Notes: generated by a model not told the origin, from the sequence alone. A DNA stretch of 64,000 bases from an uncultured Bacilli bacterium (GCA_934131175.1 CAKOZD010000002.1:124001-188000); one strand, 5' to 3'. Positions 25,432 to 35,442 are shown, counted from the first letter of the stretch. Translations and numbers: made by a program.

Positions 25432-28041
25432 ATGAAAAAAATAATATTAGTAGATGGTAATAACTTACTATTTAGAAGTTTTTATGCGACAGCTTACCAA
25501 GGTGTTATAATGAGAAACTCTAAAGGTTTTCCAACAAATGCTTTGTATGGCTTTATAAATATGATGAATAAAATAATAAAGGAAGAAAAGCCTAGTTATA
25601 TAATGGTTGCTTTTGATAAAGGAAAAACATTTAGACATGAAAAATATGATGAATATAAAGCAGGACGTGCTGCAATGCCAGAAGACTTAGGACTTCAGTT
25701 TCCAAAAGCAAAAGAAATACTTGATGCGATGGGAATAAAACATTTTGAAATAGAAAACTATGAAGCAGATGATATAATTGGTACACTTTCTAAAAAAGTA
25801 GATGAAGAAAGTGATTTTGTTGGTACTATAATTAGTAGTGATAAAGATTTATTGCAATTAATAAGTGATGAAGTAGTTGTAAAATTATTAAAACAAAGTG
25901 GACATATTTTGATGGATAAGAATGAATTTAGAAATACTTATAAAGTTGATCCAATTAAAATGATAGATTTAAAAGCATTAATGGGAGATGCAAGTGATCA
26001 TATCCCAGGTGTTAAAGGAATTGGGGAAAAGACAGCTATTAATTTACTTGAAAAGTATGGTAGTTTAGATGGAGTATATGAAAACTTAGAAAATATTTCT
26101 CCTAAGATGCGAGAAAAACTTACTCTTGATAAAGATAATGCTTATATGAGTTATGATTTAGCAACAATTTATAGAGAAGTTCCATTAGGATTTGACTTGG
26201 AAGATTGTGTATATAATGGATGTGATTTAGGAAAATTAAAAGAAATGTTAGAAGAATTTGAGTTTCATTCATTAATTAAGAAAATGGATTTTAGTGAAGT
26301 GGAAACTGAAGAAGAAAATGTTGATAATGATATTTTTATAGATGATATTAGTAAATTTAATTATAACGATAAAGAATTTTCTTTTTATGTAGAAACTAGA
26401 GGAGAAGTATATAGTAAAAGTACAATACTTGGAGTAGGTATTTATGATGGAGAAAAGGGCTATTTTATAGATAGTGATAATTTATCTAATTATAAAGATT
26501 TATTTAATTCTAATGTTAATAAGATGACATATGATTTAAAGAAAAATATTGTTGTTTTAAATAACTTAGGTATTAATATAAATAATTGTAATTATGATTC
26601 TATGATTGGTATGTATTTACTTGATTATACTGTGAAGGATGATATTAGTTTTGTTGCGAAGAGTTTTTCTTATGATATTCCTCCTTATGAAGATTTATAT
26701 GGTACAGAGAAAAGACCTAAAGAAATATCAAATGATGAACTTTCTAAAGTATGTACTTTAAAAGCTAAGTTTATTTATGATACTAAGAGTAGAGTTATTG
26801 ATTTATTAAATGAAAATGAAATGACTGATTTATTTTCTAATATTGAGATGCCTCTTACTCATGTTTTAGCAGATATGGAGCTTACTGGTATAAGAGTTGA
26901 TAAAGAGTATTTAAAAGAAGTAGAAGTTGAATTAAAAAAGAAAATGGATGATTTAGAAGAAGAAATTTATAATGATGCTATGTGTAAATTTAATATTATG
27001 AGTCCATCTCAACTTGCGAAAGTTTTATTTGAAGACTTAGGTATAAAGTATCCTAAGAGAACAAAAGATAATAAGTATTCTACTAGTAAAGATATTCTTG
27101 ATAAGATAATTGATTGTCATCCTATAGTTAGTAAAGTGCTTGAATATAGAACTTTATCAAAATTATATACTAATTATGCAGTAGGTCTTGCTAGTGAAGT
27201 AAGAGATGATGGTAGGATTCATACTATTTTTACTCAGACATTAACTCGTACAGGAAGACTTTCTAGTATTAGTCCTAATCTGCAAAATATTCCTGCAAGG
27301 AGTGATTTTTCTAAGTTAATAAGGAAGGCTTTTGTTCCAGATGATGATTCAGTATCACTTTCTAGTGATTATTCACAAGTAGAACTTCGTGTTTTTGCAT
27401 CTATTTCTAATGAGGCTAATTTAATAGAGGCATTTAGAGAGGGTAAAGATATTCATGCTAAGACTGCTTCTGAGATATTTCATGTTCCAATTGATGAAGT
27501 TACTAAAGATATGAGAAGAAATGCTAAAGCAGTTAATTTTGGTATTTTATATGGAATTAGTAGTTTTGGTTTATCAGAAGATTTGGGAATAGATATAAAA
27601 GATGCTAAGAAGTTTATTGATAATTATTTAGAGACTTTTCCTGGTATTCAAGAGTTTATGGATAATTTGAAGAATGAAGCTTATAAAAATGGATATGTTA
27701 AGACTTTAATGAATAGAAAAAGAGTAGTTGAGGAGTTAAAGAGTAAGAATTATATGATTAGAAGTAGTGGAGAAAGAATGGCTTTAAATACGCCTATTCA
27801 AGGTACTGCTGCTGATATTTTAAAGAAGGCTATGGTTGAGATATATGATGAGTTTAATAAGCGTGGTTTAAAGAGTAAAATGTTAATTCAAGTGCACGAT
27901 GAACTTGTATTTAATGTTTTAAAAAGTGAACTTGATGAAGTTAGTGATATTGTTAAAAATATAATGGAGAATACTTTTACTTTACAAGTTCCTTTAAAGG
28001 TAGATATTGAAGTTGGAAACAACTGGTATGAAGCAAAATAA
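25432..28041 (+). CDS. polA: DNA polymerase I
   Basis: Repair and Okazaki-fragment polymerase. Length 869. Residues 1-290 form the 5'-3' nuclease domain (ILVDGNNLLFRSF, then KAGRAAMPEDL). The middle region corresponds to the proofreading domain but lacks the D-x-E residues (VETRGE where DTETT is expected), as in Bacillus Pol I, so it likely has no 3'-5' exonuclease. The polymerase domain has DYSQVELRVFA, the finger helix RRNAKAVNFGILYG and the palm VHDELVF. The start is ATG 25432 after AGGTGAAG. It is followed by mutM, as in Bacillus. Confidence 0.98.
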   Translation: MKKIILVDGNNLLFRSFYATAYQGVIMRNSKGFPTNALYGFINMMNKIIKEEKPSYIMVAFDKGKTFRHEKYDEYKAGRAAMPEDLGLQFPKAKEILDAMGIKHFEIENYEADDIIGTLSKKVDEESDFVGTIISSDKDLLQLISDEVVVKLLKQSGHILMDKNEFRNTYKVDPIKMIDLKALMGDASDHIPGVKGIGEKTAINLLEKYGSLDGVYENLENISPKMREKLTLDKDNAYMSYDLATIYREVPLGFDLEDCVYNGCDLGKLKEMLEEFEFHSLIKKMDFSEVETEEENVDNDIFIDDISKFNYNDKEFSFYVETRGEVYSKSTILGVGIYDGEKGYFIDSDNLSNYKDLFNSNVNKMTYDLKKNIVVLNNLGININNCNYDSMIGMYLLDYTVKDDISFVAKSFSYDIPPYEDLYGTEKRPKEISNDELSKVCTLKAKFIYDTKSRVIDLLNENEMTDLFSNIEMPLTHVLADMELTGIRVDKEYLKEVEVELKKKMDDLEEEIYNDAMCKFNIMSPSQLAKVLFEDLGIKYPKRTKDNKYSTSKDILDKIIDCHPIVSKVLEYRTLSKLYTNYAVGLASEVRDDGRIHTIFTQTLTRTGRLSSISPNLQNIPARSDFSKLIRKAFVPDDDSVSLSSDYSQVELRVFASISNEANLIEAFREGKDIHAKTASEIFHVPIDEVTKDMRRNAKAVNFGILYGISSFGLSEDLGIDIKDAKKFIDNYLETFPGIQEFMDNLKNEAYKNGYVKTLMNRKRVVEELKSKNYMIRSSGERMALNTPIQGTAADILKKAMVEIYDEFNKRGLKSKMLIQVHDELVFNVLKSELDEVSDIVKNIMENTFTLQVPLKVDIEVGNNWYEAK

Positions 28042-28060
28042 TTAAGAAAAGAGTGATAGT

Positions 28061-28879
28061 ATGCCTGAAAAACCAGAGGTAATGACAGTTGTTAAAAATT
28101 TAATTCCAAGAATAGTTGGAAAAAGAATTACTGGATGTAATGTTTATTGGGATAATATAATTGCTAGTCCAACAACTGATGAGTTTAAGAAAAAAATAAT
28201 TGGTGAGAAGATAAATGATGTAGTAACTCGTGGTAAGTTTATTGTGGTAGGACTAGATCATTATTCTTTATTAATTCATCTTCGTATGGAAGGAAAATTC
28301 TTTTTCAGAAAAAAGGGAGATAGTATTGCAAAACATGAACATGTTGAGTTTATTTTAGATGATGATATTAGTTTTAGATATCATGATGTTAGAAAGTTTG
28401 GTAAGATGTATCTTATTAATAAGGAAGATACTTATCTTGTGAAGCCTCTTTCTGAACTTGGACTTGAGTTTTATGATGATATTAAAAAAGAATATTTATA
28501 TGATAAGATTCATAAATTGAAATTGCCAATAAAAACTATTTTACTTGATCAGAGTATTATTTGTGGTATTGGAAATATTTATGATGATGAGATACTTTTT
28601 ATGAGTGGTATTTCTCCTATGAGACGTGGATGTGATGTTAGTATTTTGGAGTGTCAAAAAATAATTGATAATACAAAAGAAGTGTTAAGTCATGCTGTTG
28701 AGCTTGGTGGGACGACGATAAAAAGTTTTACATCAAGTGAGGGAGTTCATGGGTTATTTCAAAATGAATTATTAGTTCATGGGAAAGGTGGAAGTCCTTG
28801 TCCAAAATGTGGTAAGATACTTGAGAAAACAAAGATTGGTGGTAGAGGAACCCACTATTGTACTAATTGTCAAAAATAA
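28061..28879 (+). CDS. mutM: Formamidopyrimidine-DNA glycosylase
   Basis: Base-excision enzyme removing oxidised purines such as 8-oxoguanine. It starts MPEKPEV (Pro2 nucleophile and Glu3; the usual Leu4 is Lys). H2TH region around LLDQSIICGIGNIYDDEIL. The zinc finger has CPKC at the front and CTNC at the end, with the conserved Arg in the intervening IGGRGTHYC. Length 272, typical. It follows polA by 19 nt with GAGTGAT as ribosome binding site, and a terminator follows. Confidence 0.96.
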   Translation: MPEKPEVMTVVKNLIPRIVGKRITGCNVYWDNIIASPTTDEFKKKIIGEKINDVVTRGKFIVVGLDHYSLLIHLRMEGKFFFRKKGDSIAKHEHVEFILDDDISFRYHDVRKFGKMYLINKEDTYLVKPLSELGLEFYDDIKKEYLYDKIHKLKLPIKTILLDQSIICGIGNIYDDEILFMSGISPMRRGCDVSILECQKIIDNTKEVLSHAVELGGTTIKSFTSSEGVHGLFQNELLVHGKGGSPCPKCGKILEKTKIGGRGTHYCTNCQK

Positions 28880-28902
28880 GAATAAATTTTATTCTTTTTT
28901 TT
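28878..28902 (+). terminator. Intrinsic terminator after mutM
   Basis: AAGAATAA pairs with TTATTCTT around a 3-nt loop and runs into a nine-T tract, right after the mutM stop. Confidence 0.7.
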
Positions 28903-28966
28903 TCGATTTTTTCTTGTTTTTCTTTCAATTTTAGTGTAGTATTATATGAGTTCGGAGGTATGTGAT

Positions 28967-30373
28967 ATGAAGAAGACTAAAATTATTTGTAGTATTGGTC
29001 CAGCTAGCGGAAACGTTGAAGTAATGGAACAATTAGTATTAAGTGGAATGAATTGTGCACGTATTAATCTTTCTCATGCAACTGAGGAAAGTGCACTAGA
29101 AACAATCGAGGTTGTTCGTGAAGTTAGAAGAAAAACTGGTATGCCAGTTGCAATTCTATATGATACAAAAGGACCTGAATTTAGAACAGGAAATTTTGAG
29201 ACTGAAGATGGTGTTAAAGTAAGTGTTGGTGACACTATCAAGATGGTTGAAGAAGAAGTTGTTTGTAATAGAGAACATTTCTGCGTAAATCATCCTGAGG
29301 CAATTGAACGTATCGAAGTTGGTTCACATGTATTAGTTGATAATGCATTACTTGATTTAGAAGTTATTGAAAAGGGTGAAGGATACGTTACTTTAAAAGC
29401 AATTAATAATGGAGAAATTAAGAGTCATAAGACATTAAATGTTCCTGGAATTGATTTAAATTTACCATTTATTAGTGAAGTTGATAGAAAAGATATTGAA
29501 TTTGCTGCAACACATTCATGTGATTATTTAGCATTATCATTTGTTAATACTCCAGAAGATGTTATTGCTGCTCGTAAGATTGTAGAAGATGCTGGTGGAG
29601 ACGCTAGAATTATTTCTAAGATTGAAAGTCAAATGGGAATTGATAATATTGATGAAATTATTTCAGTATCTGATGGAATCATGATTGCAAGAGGAGATCT
29701 TGGAGTTGAAGTTCCAATGGAAGAATTACCTATTTTACAAAAACAAATTATTCAAAAATGTCGTGAACATGGTAAGTTTGCTATCGTTGCAACTGAAATG
29801 TTAGCATCTATGTATACAAGTCCAAGACCAACAAGAGCTGAGGTTACTGATATTGCTAATGCTGTAATTGATGGAACTGACTGTGTAATGTTATCTGGAG
29901 AAACTACTGTTGGAAAATATCCAATTGATGCTGTTAAATATATGGCAAGAATTTGTGAACATGTTGAATCTACAATTGATTATTCAAAACATATTCAATA
30001 TAAGAGAAAGATTGCTATTTCTGATACAATCGCAAAACTTGCTGTTGATGCCGTTGAGTATGATGATATTAAGTTAATCGTTACAACAACAATGTCTGGT
30101 TATACTGCAAGAAAGGTTAGTAACTTAAGACCTAACTGTACTATTCTTGCTTGTTGTCCATCAAATCATATAGCTGAGAAAGTTGCATTAAACTTTGGTG
30201 TTAAACCAGTTGTAACAGAAGTATATGAGTCAACAGATGAAATGATTGAAGCAGCTAAAAAAATTGCACAAGAACAATTTAATTTACAAAAAGGTGATTT
30301 AATCTTATTAACTGGAGGTTTCCCATTAGGAAAATCTAGAACAACAAACTATATTAGAATTGTAGAAATTTAA
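28967..30373 (+). CDS. pyk: Pyruvate kinase
   Basis: Glycolytic enzyme making pyruvate and ATP from phosphoenolpyruvate and ADP. Visible motifs: TKIICSIGPAS at the start, MNCARINLSHA, KGPEFRTG, the active-site ISKIESQMGIDNIDEII, MIARGDLGVEVP and ATEMLASM. Length 468, without the extra C-terminal PEP-synthase-like domain of Bacillus Pyk. The start is ATG 28967, 8 nt after GGAGGT; an ATG 21 nt upstream lies before the ribosome binding site. The codon choice is less AT-biased than in neighbours (ATC, GTA, GCA), fitting high expression. Followed by a terminator. Confidence 0.98.
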   Translation: MKKTKIICSIGPASGNVEVMEQLVLSGMNCARINLSHATEESALETIEVVREVRRKTGMPVAILYDTKGPEFRTGNFETEDGVKVSVGDTIKMVEEEVVCNREHFCVNHPEAIERIEVGSHVLVDNALLDLEVIEKGEGYVTLKAINNGEIKSHKTLNVPGIDLNLPFISEVDRKDIEFAATHSCDYLALSFVNTPEDVIAARKIVEDAGGDARIISKIESQMGIDNIDEIISVSDGIMIARGDLGVEVPMEELPILQKQIIQKCREHGKFAIVATEMLASMYTSPRPTRAEVTDIANAVIDGTDCVMLSGETTVGKYPIDAVKYMARICEHVESTIDYSKHIQYKRKIAISDTIAKLAVDAVEYDDIKLIVTTTMSGYTARKVSNLRPNCTILACCPSNHIAEKVALNFGVKPVVTEVYESTDEMIEAAKKIAQEQFNLQKGDLILLTGGFPLGKSRTTNYIRIVEI

Positions 30374-30376
30374 TAT

Positions 30377-30410
30377 GAAAAAGTTGATTAATTTCAACTT
30401 TTTTCTTTTT
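30377..30410 (+). terminator. Intrinsic terminator after pyk
   Basis: AAAAGTTGA pairs with TTCAACTTTT around a short loop, followed by TTCTTTTT. Confidence 0.7.
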
Positions 30411-30415
30411 ATTAT

Positions 30416-30442
30416 GAAAAAACATGCTATTTTGAAGCATGC
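30416..30442 (-). terminator. Terminator built into the end of a minus-strand gene
   Basis: On the minus strand AGCATG pairs with CATGCT around a loop that contains the TAG stop, followed by T6. It ends the tmcAL-gmk unit. Confidence 0.6.
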
Positions 30443-30768
30443 TTTTCTTTTCTTGAAATATCTAGATATAAATCATATAGTTTTTGAGTACCATTTTCTA
30501 AATAATAATAGTGAAATATATATGGTACAAATAAACAAAATGTTACTAGAAATAATAAGAATAAAAATATATTTTCTAGAGCTAGAAATGAAATTAAAAA
30601 TAAAATTGTTGATATACCTGCAAAGAAAGTTACGACTAAATGAACAAATCTTTCATGTTGGAAGAATTCAATTACATGTAATATTTCTTCTGGTAAATTT
30701 TTATCAATTTTATCTTTTTTCTTTTCTTCTTCTAATTTTTTAATATAATCTTCTAATTTTATTTTCAT
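30427..30768 (-). CDS. Small membrane protein of unknown function
   Basis: A 113-residue protein: a Lys/Glu-rich amphipathic N-terminal segment (residues 1-40, possibly coiled), then two adjacent hydrophobic helices (LVVTFFAGISTILFLISFL and IFLFLLFLVTFCLFVPYIF) and a short basic tail. I do not recognise a family. Its ATG overlaps the gmk stop (TAATG arrangement), so it is the third gene of the tmcAL-gmk unit and is probably translated by coupling. Confidence 0.65.
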   Translation of the reverse strand: MKIKLEDYIKKLEEEKKKDKIDKNLPEEILHVIEFFQHERFVHLVVTFFAGISTILFLISFLALENIFLFLLFLVTFCLFVPYIFHYYYLENGTQKLYDLYLDISRKEKHASK

Positions 30769-31466
30769 TATAATTTATCTCCTAGACCAGAATTGTCAAA
30801 TACTTCTTCATCTTCCATTAGAAGTTCGTGAATTTCTTCTTCTTTAGTATCTAGGTATACTTCTTCTATACGGTCGACTCTACATTTTTCTGCTTTTAAT
30901 ATGGCTTCTATTTTATCGACTGTATCATCTATTTCATCATTTACTACAACATAGTTGTATTTTGTAACTTCATTTATTTCTTTATAAGCTTCATGGAATC
31001 TCTTTATTATTTTATCATTTGATTCAGTACCACGCTTTTTTAGTCTTTTAACTAATGTTTTTAGAGAAGGTGGCATAATAAATATAAATATGGCTTCTGG
31101 AATTAGTTTTTTAATATTAGTTGCTCCTTCAATTTCAATTTCTAATATTACATCTATTCCTTGTTCAATTTTTTCTTTTATATATTTTTTTGGAGTACCA
31201 TAGTAGTTACCCGCATAGTTTGTATATTCAAGAAAGAAGTTATCATTAATCTTTTCTTTGAAATCATCTTCTGTTAAGTAGTAGTAATTTACTCCTTCTT
31301 TTTCTCCCTCACGAGGTTTTCTTGATGTTGCGGAAACTGATAACCAACGTGATTTATTATCTCTTTCTAATAGCTTTCCAATGACTGTTCCTTTACCTGC
31401 TCCTGATGGGGCACTTATTACTATAATTTGACCTGTATTTTTTTGCTTTAACATTTTTTTATCCAT
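30768..31466 (-). CDS. gmk: Guanylate kinase
   Basis: Phosphorylates GMP to GDP. P-loop SAPSGAGKGT, GMP-binding SATSRKPREGEKEGVNYYYL, and the typical RLKKRGTES lid region. At 232 residues it is longer than the usual 205 because of about 30 acidic C-terminal residues (EEEIHELLMEDEEVF). I start at ATG 31466, preceded by GGAGGAGAAAATA; an ATG at 31481 is in frame but forms part of that ribosome binding site. It overlaps the end of tmcAL by 8 nt. Confidence 0.96.
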   Translation of the reverse strand: MDKKMLKQKNTGQIIVISAPSGAGKGTVIGKLLERDNKSRWLSVSATSRKPREGEKEGVNYYYLTEDDFKEKINDNFFLEYTNYAGNYYGTPKKYIKEKIEQGIDVILEIEIEGATNIKKLIPEAIFIFIMPPSLKTLVKRLKKRGTESNDKIIKRFHEAYKEINEVTKYNYVVVNDEIDDTVDKIEAILKAEKCRVDRIEEVYLDTKEEEIHELLMEDEEVFDNSGLGDKL

Positions 31467-32610
31467 TATTTTCTCCTCCATAATAAATTATTTTTTTTAA
31501 TTCTTTTTTTGCTAAATTTTTATTATTTATAATATCATAAATTTTTGTAGTTTCAATTTCAAATTCTAACATCTTATCCATATTTTTTGCTATTTTAGAA
31601 ATTATTGGAACTTTAGTATCTTTTTTTATTGTACTTAAGTATTCTCTTCCTGAATCATTAAATCCAAGTATTCTAATATATGATATTTTATCAAAACTTT
31701 TTGCTTGTTTTTTAGTAAAATTACATAGTATATGAATTAACATTCTACTAATTTTATTATATGTATATCTTTTTGACTTTATTTTCTTTATTAGTTCATC
31801 TATATTATTTACATCAATAATATTCTTTTTTAATAATTTATCAAATCCTTCATCTACTGTTTGATATTCTTCTAAATTTTTACTTGTAATTATTTTATAT
31901 TTTAAAATATTAAAATAATCATCTATCATATGTAAATCTTCTAGATATGGAAGAACTAAGTCTGGGACATATCCTTTGACGCTTTTATTTTCTTTTAAAG
32001 ATTCTCTAATTGAAGTAGCACTTGAGAAGGTGTTATTTAGTTTTTTTTCATGATAATTATTTATTCTTTTTATAGTTACTGGTTCTATTTTATAGTTATA
32101 TTTTAATATTGTTTTTATATAACTTATTCCTAGTAAATCATTTGGGGTTGTTATTTTTTTACCTGTTAAGTCTTCTAGAGCAAGAGATAGGGCAGTTGGA
32201 TAATTATAACCAAATTTTGAATATATTTTTACTAGTTTATCAAATTCTTCATTATCAAGTTGTGTTTTTGCGATTAATTTTAAATCTTCAATATTGTCTG
32301 ATTCACTTCCGAATACTACTTTTTCGACATTTAAGTATTCTAGTAGAGTGATTGCTCCATAACTAAAGTAGTCAGCTGACTGAGTTGCGAATGGGAATGG
32401 TAATTCTATTACTAAATCTATTCCTTCTTTTAAAGCAATTTCTGTTCTTTTCCATTTATCAATTATTGATACATCTCCACGTTCTGTGAAGTTTCCATTT
32501 AATATTAATACTATTTTATAATCTTTATATTGTTCTTTAATAGTATTTAAATGATATAGGTGTCCATTATGAAATGGGTTATATTCTGCAATAATACCAA
32601 TAGCTTTCAT
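31459..32610 (-). CDS. tmcAL: tRNA(Met) cytidine acetate ligase TmcAL
   Basis: TmcAL (YlbM) makes ac4C at the wobble base of elongator tRNA-Met using acetate and ATP. The 383-residue protein starts IIAEYNPFHNGHLYHL, with the HxGH nucleotidyltransferase site, and continues with NGNFTERGDVSIIDKW and FVIELPFP-like LVIELPFPFATQSADYF, all diagnostic. Length is normal (about 400). It is first in a minus-strand unit with gmk, divergent from murG; the start ATG is preceded by AAGAGGGATACC. Confidence 0.95.
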   Translation of the reverse strand: MKAIGIIAEYNPFHNGHLYHLNTIKEQYKDYKIVLILNGNFTERGDVSIIDKWKRTEIALKEGIDLVIELPFPFATQSADYFSYGAITLLEYLNVEKVVFGSESDNIEDLKLIAKTQLDNEEFDKLVKIYSKFGYNYPTALSLALEDLTGKKITTPNDLLGISYIKTILKYNYKIEPVTIKRINNYHEKKLNNTFSSATSIRESLKENKSVKGYVPDLVLPYLEDLHMIDDYFNILKYKIITSKNLEEYQTVDEGFDKLLKKNIIDVNNIDELIKKIKSKRYTYNKISRMLIHILCNFTKKQAKSFDKISYIRILGFNDSGREYLSTIKKDTKVPIISKIAKNMDKMLEFEIETTKIYDIINNKNLAKKELKKIIYYGGENNG

Positions 32611-32719
32611 GGTATCCCTCTTTTCTTTTTCTTGTATTTTATCATAATACTTTTCTTTTTACAATTGACATATAATATTATATAAAGTTTATTAAATATG
32701 GAAATATAATAAAAAAATA

Positions 32720-32728
32720 TGTTATAAT
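32720..32728 (+). promoter_or_regulatory. Extended -10 promoter of the murG operon
   Basis: TGTTATAAT, 22 nt before the murG ATG. Confidence 0.6.
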
Positions 32729-32750
32729 TTTGTTGAGTGGAGGGGCTTTC

Positions 32751-33827
32751 ATGAAAGTTGTTATTGCGGCTGGAGGAACAGGTGGACATATCTATCCAGC
32801 GATTGCTATTATAAATAAGATAAAAGAAAAAGAAAAAAAATCTGAATTTTTATATATTGGAACAAGTGATAGAATGGAAAAAGATATTATACCAAAGCTT
32901 GGTATAAGGTTTGAAGGTATTCCAATGGAGGGCTTAAATAGAAAAAATTTATTTAAGAATTTTAGTGTGCTTAATAAATTTAGATTAGCTATTAAAAGAG
33001 CAACAAGTCTTTTAAAAGAATTCAAGCCTGATGTTGTAGTTGGAGCAGGTGGTTATATTACTGCACCAGTTTTATATGCAGCACATAAGTTAGGTATTCC
33101 AACACTTATTCATGAACAAAATTCAATTCCTGGAGTATCTAATAAATTTATTGGTAATTTTGCTGATACTATATGTGTTTCTCTTCCTGGTAGTCTTTCT
33201 TTATTTCCAAAGAAAAAGACAGTCTATACTGGAAATCCTAGAAGTGAAGAAATAATGAAAGCGTCTGTTAAGAAAAAGAGTGAGATTGGTTTTAATGAAG
33301 ATATGAAACTTGTAGTTATTGTTATGGGGTCTCTTGGTAGTACAACAATGACTAAAAAGATAAAAGAATTAATCCCAAAATTTAATAATAAGAATTATCA
33401 AGTATTGGTAATTACTGGTAAGGCATACTATGATGATTATAAGGAACTTGATGTTTCAGATAATGTTAAAATTGTTCCTTTTATGAATGATTTAATTAAT
33501 TTACTTAAAGATAGTGATTTAATTGTATCTAGAGCAGGTGCTTCTACTATTGCTGAGATAACTGCAATTGGACTTCCAGCAATATTAGTACCAAGCCCTT
33601 ATGTTACAAATAATCATCAATATAAAAATGCTCGTGAGTTAGAAGAAAATGGTGCTTGTACAATAATTACAGAAGATGATTTTTCTTCAAAAACTATTAT
33701 TCGTGAAATTGATAAGTTATTTGATAATAAAGAGTTATATGATAAGATGAGTGAAGATAGTAGAAAACTTGGAATAGATGACTCTGCAACTAGAATATAT
33801 GATGAAATTAAAAGAATTATTAGGTGA
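32751..33827 (+). CDS. murG: UDP-GlcNAc:lipid I N-acetylglucosaminyltransferase MurG
   Basis: Converts lipid I to lipid II on the inner face of the membrane. Motifs: VIAAGGTGGHIYPAIA at the start, then HEQNSIPGVSNK, TGNPRSEEI and the donor-binding SRAGASTIAEI with LVPSPYVTNNHQYKNA. Length 358. The ATG at 32751 has GGAGGGG 7 nt upstream; an earlier TTG reading lies in the ribosome binding site. First gene of murG-murB-divIB. Confidence 0.98.
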   Translation: MKVVIAAGGTGGHIYPAIAIINKIKEKEKKSEFLYIGTSDRMEKDIIPKLGIRFEGIPMEGLNRKNLFKNFSVLNKFRLAIKRATSLLKEFKPDVVVGAGGYITAPVLYAAHKLGIPTLIHEQNSIPGVSNKFIGNFADTICVSLPGSLSLFPKKKTVYTGNPRSEEIMKASVKKKSEIGFNEDMKLVVIVMGSLGSTTMTKKIKELIPKFNNKNYQVLVITGKAYYDDYKELDVSDNVKIVPFMNDLINLLKDSDLIVSRAGASTIAEITAIGLPAILVPSPYVTNNHQYKNARELEENGACTIITEDDFSSKTIIREIDKLFDNKELYDKMSEDSRKLGIDDSATRIYDEIKRIIR

Positions 33828-33831
33828 TAAT

Positions 33832-34740
33832 ATGAATGATGTCATTGAATTAATAAAAAAAGATGATATATGTAAAATTTATGAGAATGTTTCTATAAGT
33901 AAATATACAACTTATAGAGTAGGAGGAAATTGTCGTGTTATGGCATATCCAGCTGATTCATCTGAGTTAATTAAACTTTTGAAGTTATTAAAAAGTAGAA
34001 ATGTTAAATATAAGATACTTGGAAATGGCTCTAATTTACTTTTTAGTGATAAAGAGTATGATGGTGTTTTAATTAAATTAAATAGTTTTGATAATTTAAC
34101 TTTTTTTGGTAATAACAAGGTAAAAGTTGGAGCAGGATATTCTTTGATTAAACTTAGTTTAATGGCTGCGAAGAAAGGTCTTACAGGACTTGAGTTTGCA
34201 TCTGGAATTCCTGGAACTGTAGGTGGTGCCGTATTTATGAATGCAGGTGCTTATAAGTCTGATATGGGTTATGTTGTAGAAACTGTTAAAGTACTTACTC
34301 CAAATTTAGAGATTATTAATTTAGAAAATAAAGAGATGAATTTTCATTATCGTTCTTCTTTTTTGCAAACTCATAGAGATTATGTTTGTTTAGAAGTTAT
34401 TTTAAAGTTAAATGCTGGTAAGCGCGAAGCAATAGAAGATGTAATAAGAGAAAGAAGAGAAAGAAGAGTTGTTTCTCAACCGCTTGAGTATCCTAGCGCA
34501 GGAAGCGTTTTTAGAAATCCTGAAGGTGGATTTGCTGGTCAATTAATCGAAGAGAGTGGATTAAAAGGTATGACTAATGGTGGTGCAATGATTAGCGATA
34601 AACATGCTAACTTTGTTATTAATTATAAAGATGCAACTAGTAGTGATATAAAATATTTAATTGATCTTGCACATGATACTGTACTTGAAAAATATAATGT
34701 TGATATGAAAATAGAACAAGAATTTGTAAATTGGGAGTAG
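33832..34740 (+). CDS. murB: UDP-N-acetylenolpyruvoylglucosamine reductase MurB
   Basis: FAD enzyme that reduces UDP-GlcNAc-enolpyruvate to UDP-MurNAc. FAD-binding YTTYRVGGN and LGNGSNLLFSD, central FASGIPGTVGGAVFMNAGAY, and active-site SAGSVFRNPEG. Length 302, the short Gram-positive form. The ATG at 33832 follows TAGGTGAT and stands 4 nt after murG. Its end is near the divIB start (34743). Confidence 0.97.
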   Translation: MNDVIELIKKDDICKIYENVSISKYTTYRVGGNCRVMAYPADSSELIKLLKLLKSRNVKYKILGNGSNLLFSDKEYDGVLIKLNSFDNLTFFGNNKVKVGAGYSLIKLSLMAAKKGLTGLEFASGIPGTVGGAVFMNAGAYKSDMGYVVETVKVLTPNLEIINLENKEMNFHYRSSFLQTHRDYVCLEVILKLNAGKREAIEDVIRERRERRVVSQPLEYPSAGSVFRNPEGGFAGQLIEESGLKGMTNGGAMISDKHANFVINYKDATSSDIKYLIDLAHDTVLEKYNVDMKIEQEFVNWE

Positions 34741-34742
34741 TT

Positions 34743-35432
34743 ATGGCAAAAAAAATAGTCAAAAGAAGAAAAATTAGGTTATTTAATTTCTTATTAGTTC
34801 TTTTAGTTTTATTAGGACTATTTTTTGCAGTGTATCAAATAATTGAGATGCCTATTAAAAATATTGTTATTAAAAATACTACTTATTTAAATGATGATTA
34901 TATTATAGAACTTGCTAAGATAAAAGATTATCCTAGTTTTGTTCTTACTAGTTCTAAGAGTATAAATAAAAATGTTAGTAAATCAAAGTATATTTCTTCT
35001 GTTAAAGTTAATAAAAAGTGGGGATTTGTACTTGAGATTGATGTTTTAGAGAATAGACCTTTATTTTATAGTGTTAATGATAATAAGTATATTTTAAGTA
35101 ATAATATTTCAGTAGAAGATGATTCTATCAGTAGTAATTTTAGAGTACCTAGATTATTAAATTATGTTCCAGATAAAAAATACAAGAAATTTGTCAGTGA
35201 CATGGAAAAGATAAATTTAGATACTTTATCTAAAATAAGTGATATTGAATATAAACCAAATGATTATGATAAAGATAGATTTTTACTTTATATGGATGAT
35301 GGTAATATGGTTTATTTAACACTTACTAAGTTTAAAATGATTAATCATTATAATGAGGTTTTAACTCAACTTGAAAATCATAAAGGTATATTATATTTAG
35401 ATAGTGGAAATCATTTTAAAATTATGGAATAG
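34743..35432 (+). CDS. divIB: Cell division protein DivIB/FtsQ
   Basis: Bitopic division protein that acts with FtsL/DivIC at the septum. Basic cytoplasmic start (KKIVKRRKIR), one membrane helix (about residues 15-37), then a POTRA domain (PIKNIVIKNTTYLNDDYIIELAKI ... VKVNKKWGFVLEIDVLENRPLFY) and a beta domain. Length 229, on the short side. It follows murB as in the dcw cluster; the ATG at 34743 overlaps the end of the murB ribosome-loading region. The next expected gene, ftsA, is displaced 5.6 kb by four GT-C-like genes. Confidence 0.92.
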   Translation: MAKKIVKRRKIRLFNFLLVLLVLLGLFFAVYQIIEMPIKNIVIKNTTYLNDDYIIELAKIKDYPSFVLTSSKSINKNVSKSKYISSVKVNKKWGFVLEIDVLENRPLFYSVNDNKYILSNNISVEDDSISSNFRVPRLLNYVPDKKYKKFVSDMEKINLDTLSKISDIEYKPNDYDKDRFLLYMDDGNMVYLTLTKFKMINHYNEVLTQLENHKGILYLDSGNHFKIME

Positions 35433-35442
35433 GAGAGATAAT

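Noticed and set aside
30375..30743. 122-residue plus-strand frame downstream of pyk
   Set aside because: It is antisense to the minus-strand membrane gene at 30427-30768, which has coupling to gmk and a built-in terminator; the plus frame begins in the pyk terminator.
32607..32789. 60-residue minus-strand frame
   Set aside because: It covers the murG promoter and start, is low-complexity and has no ribosome binding site.
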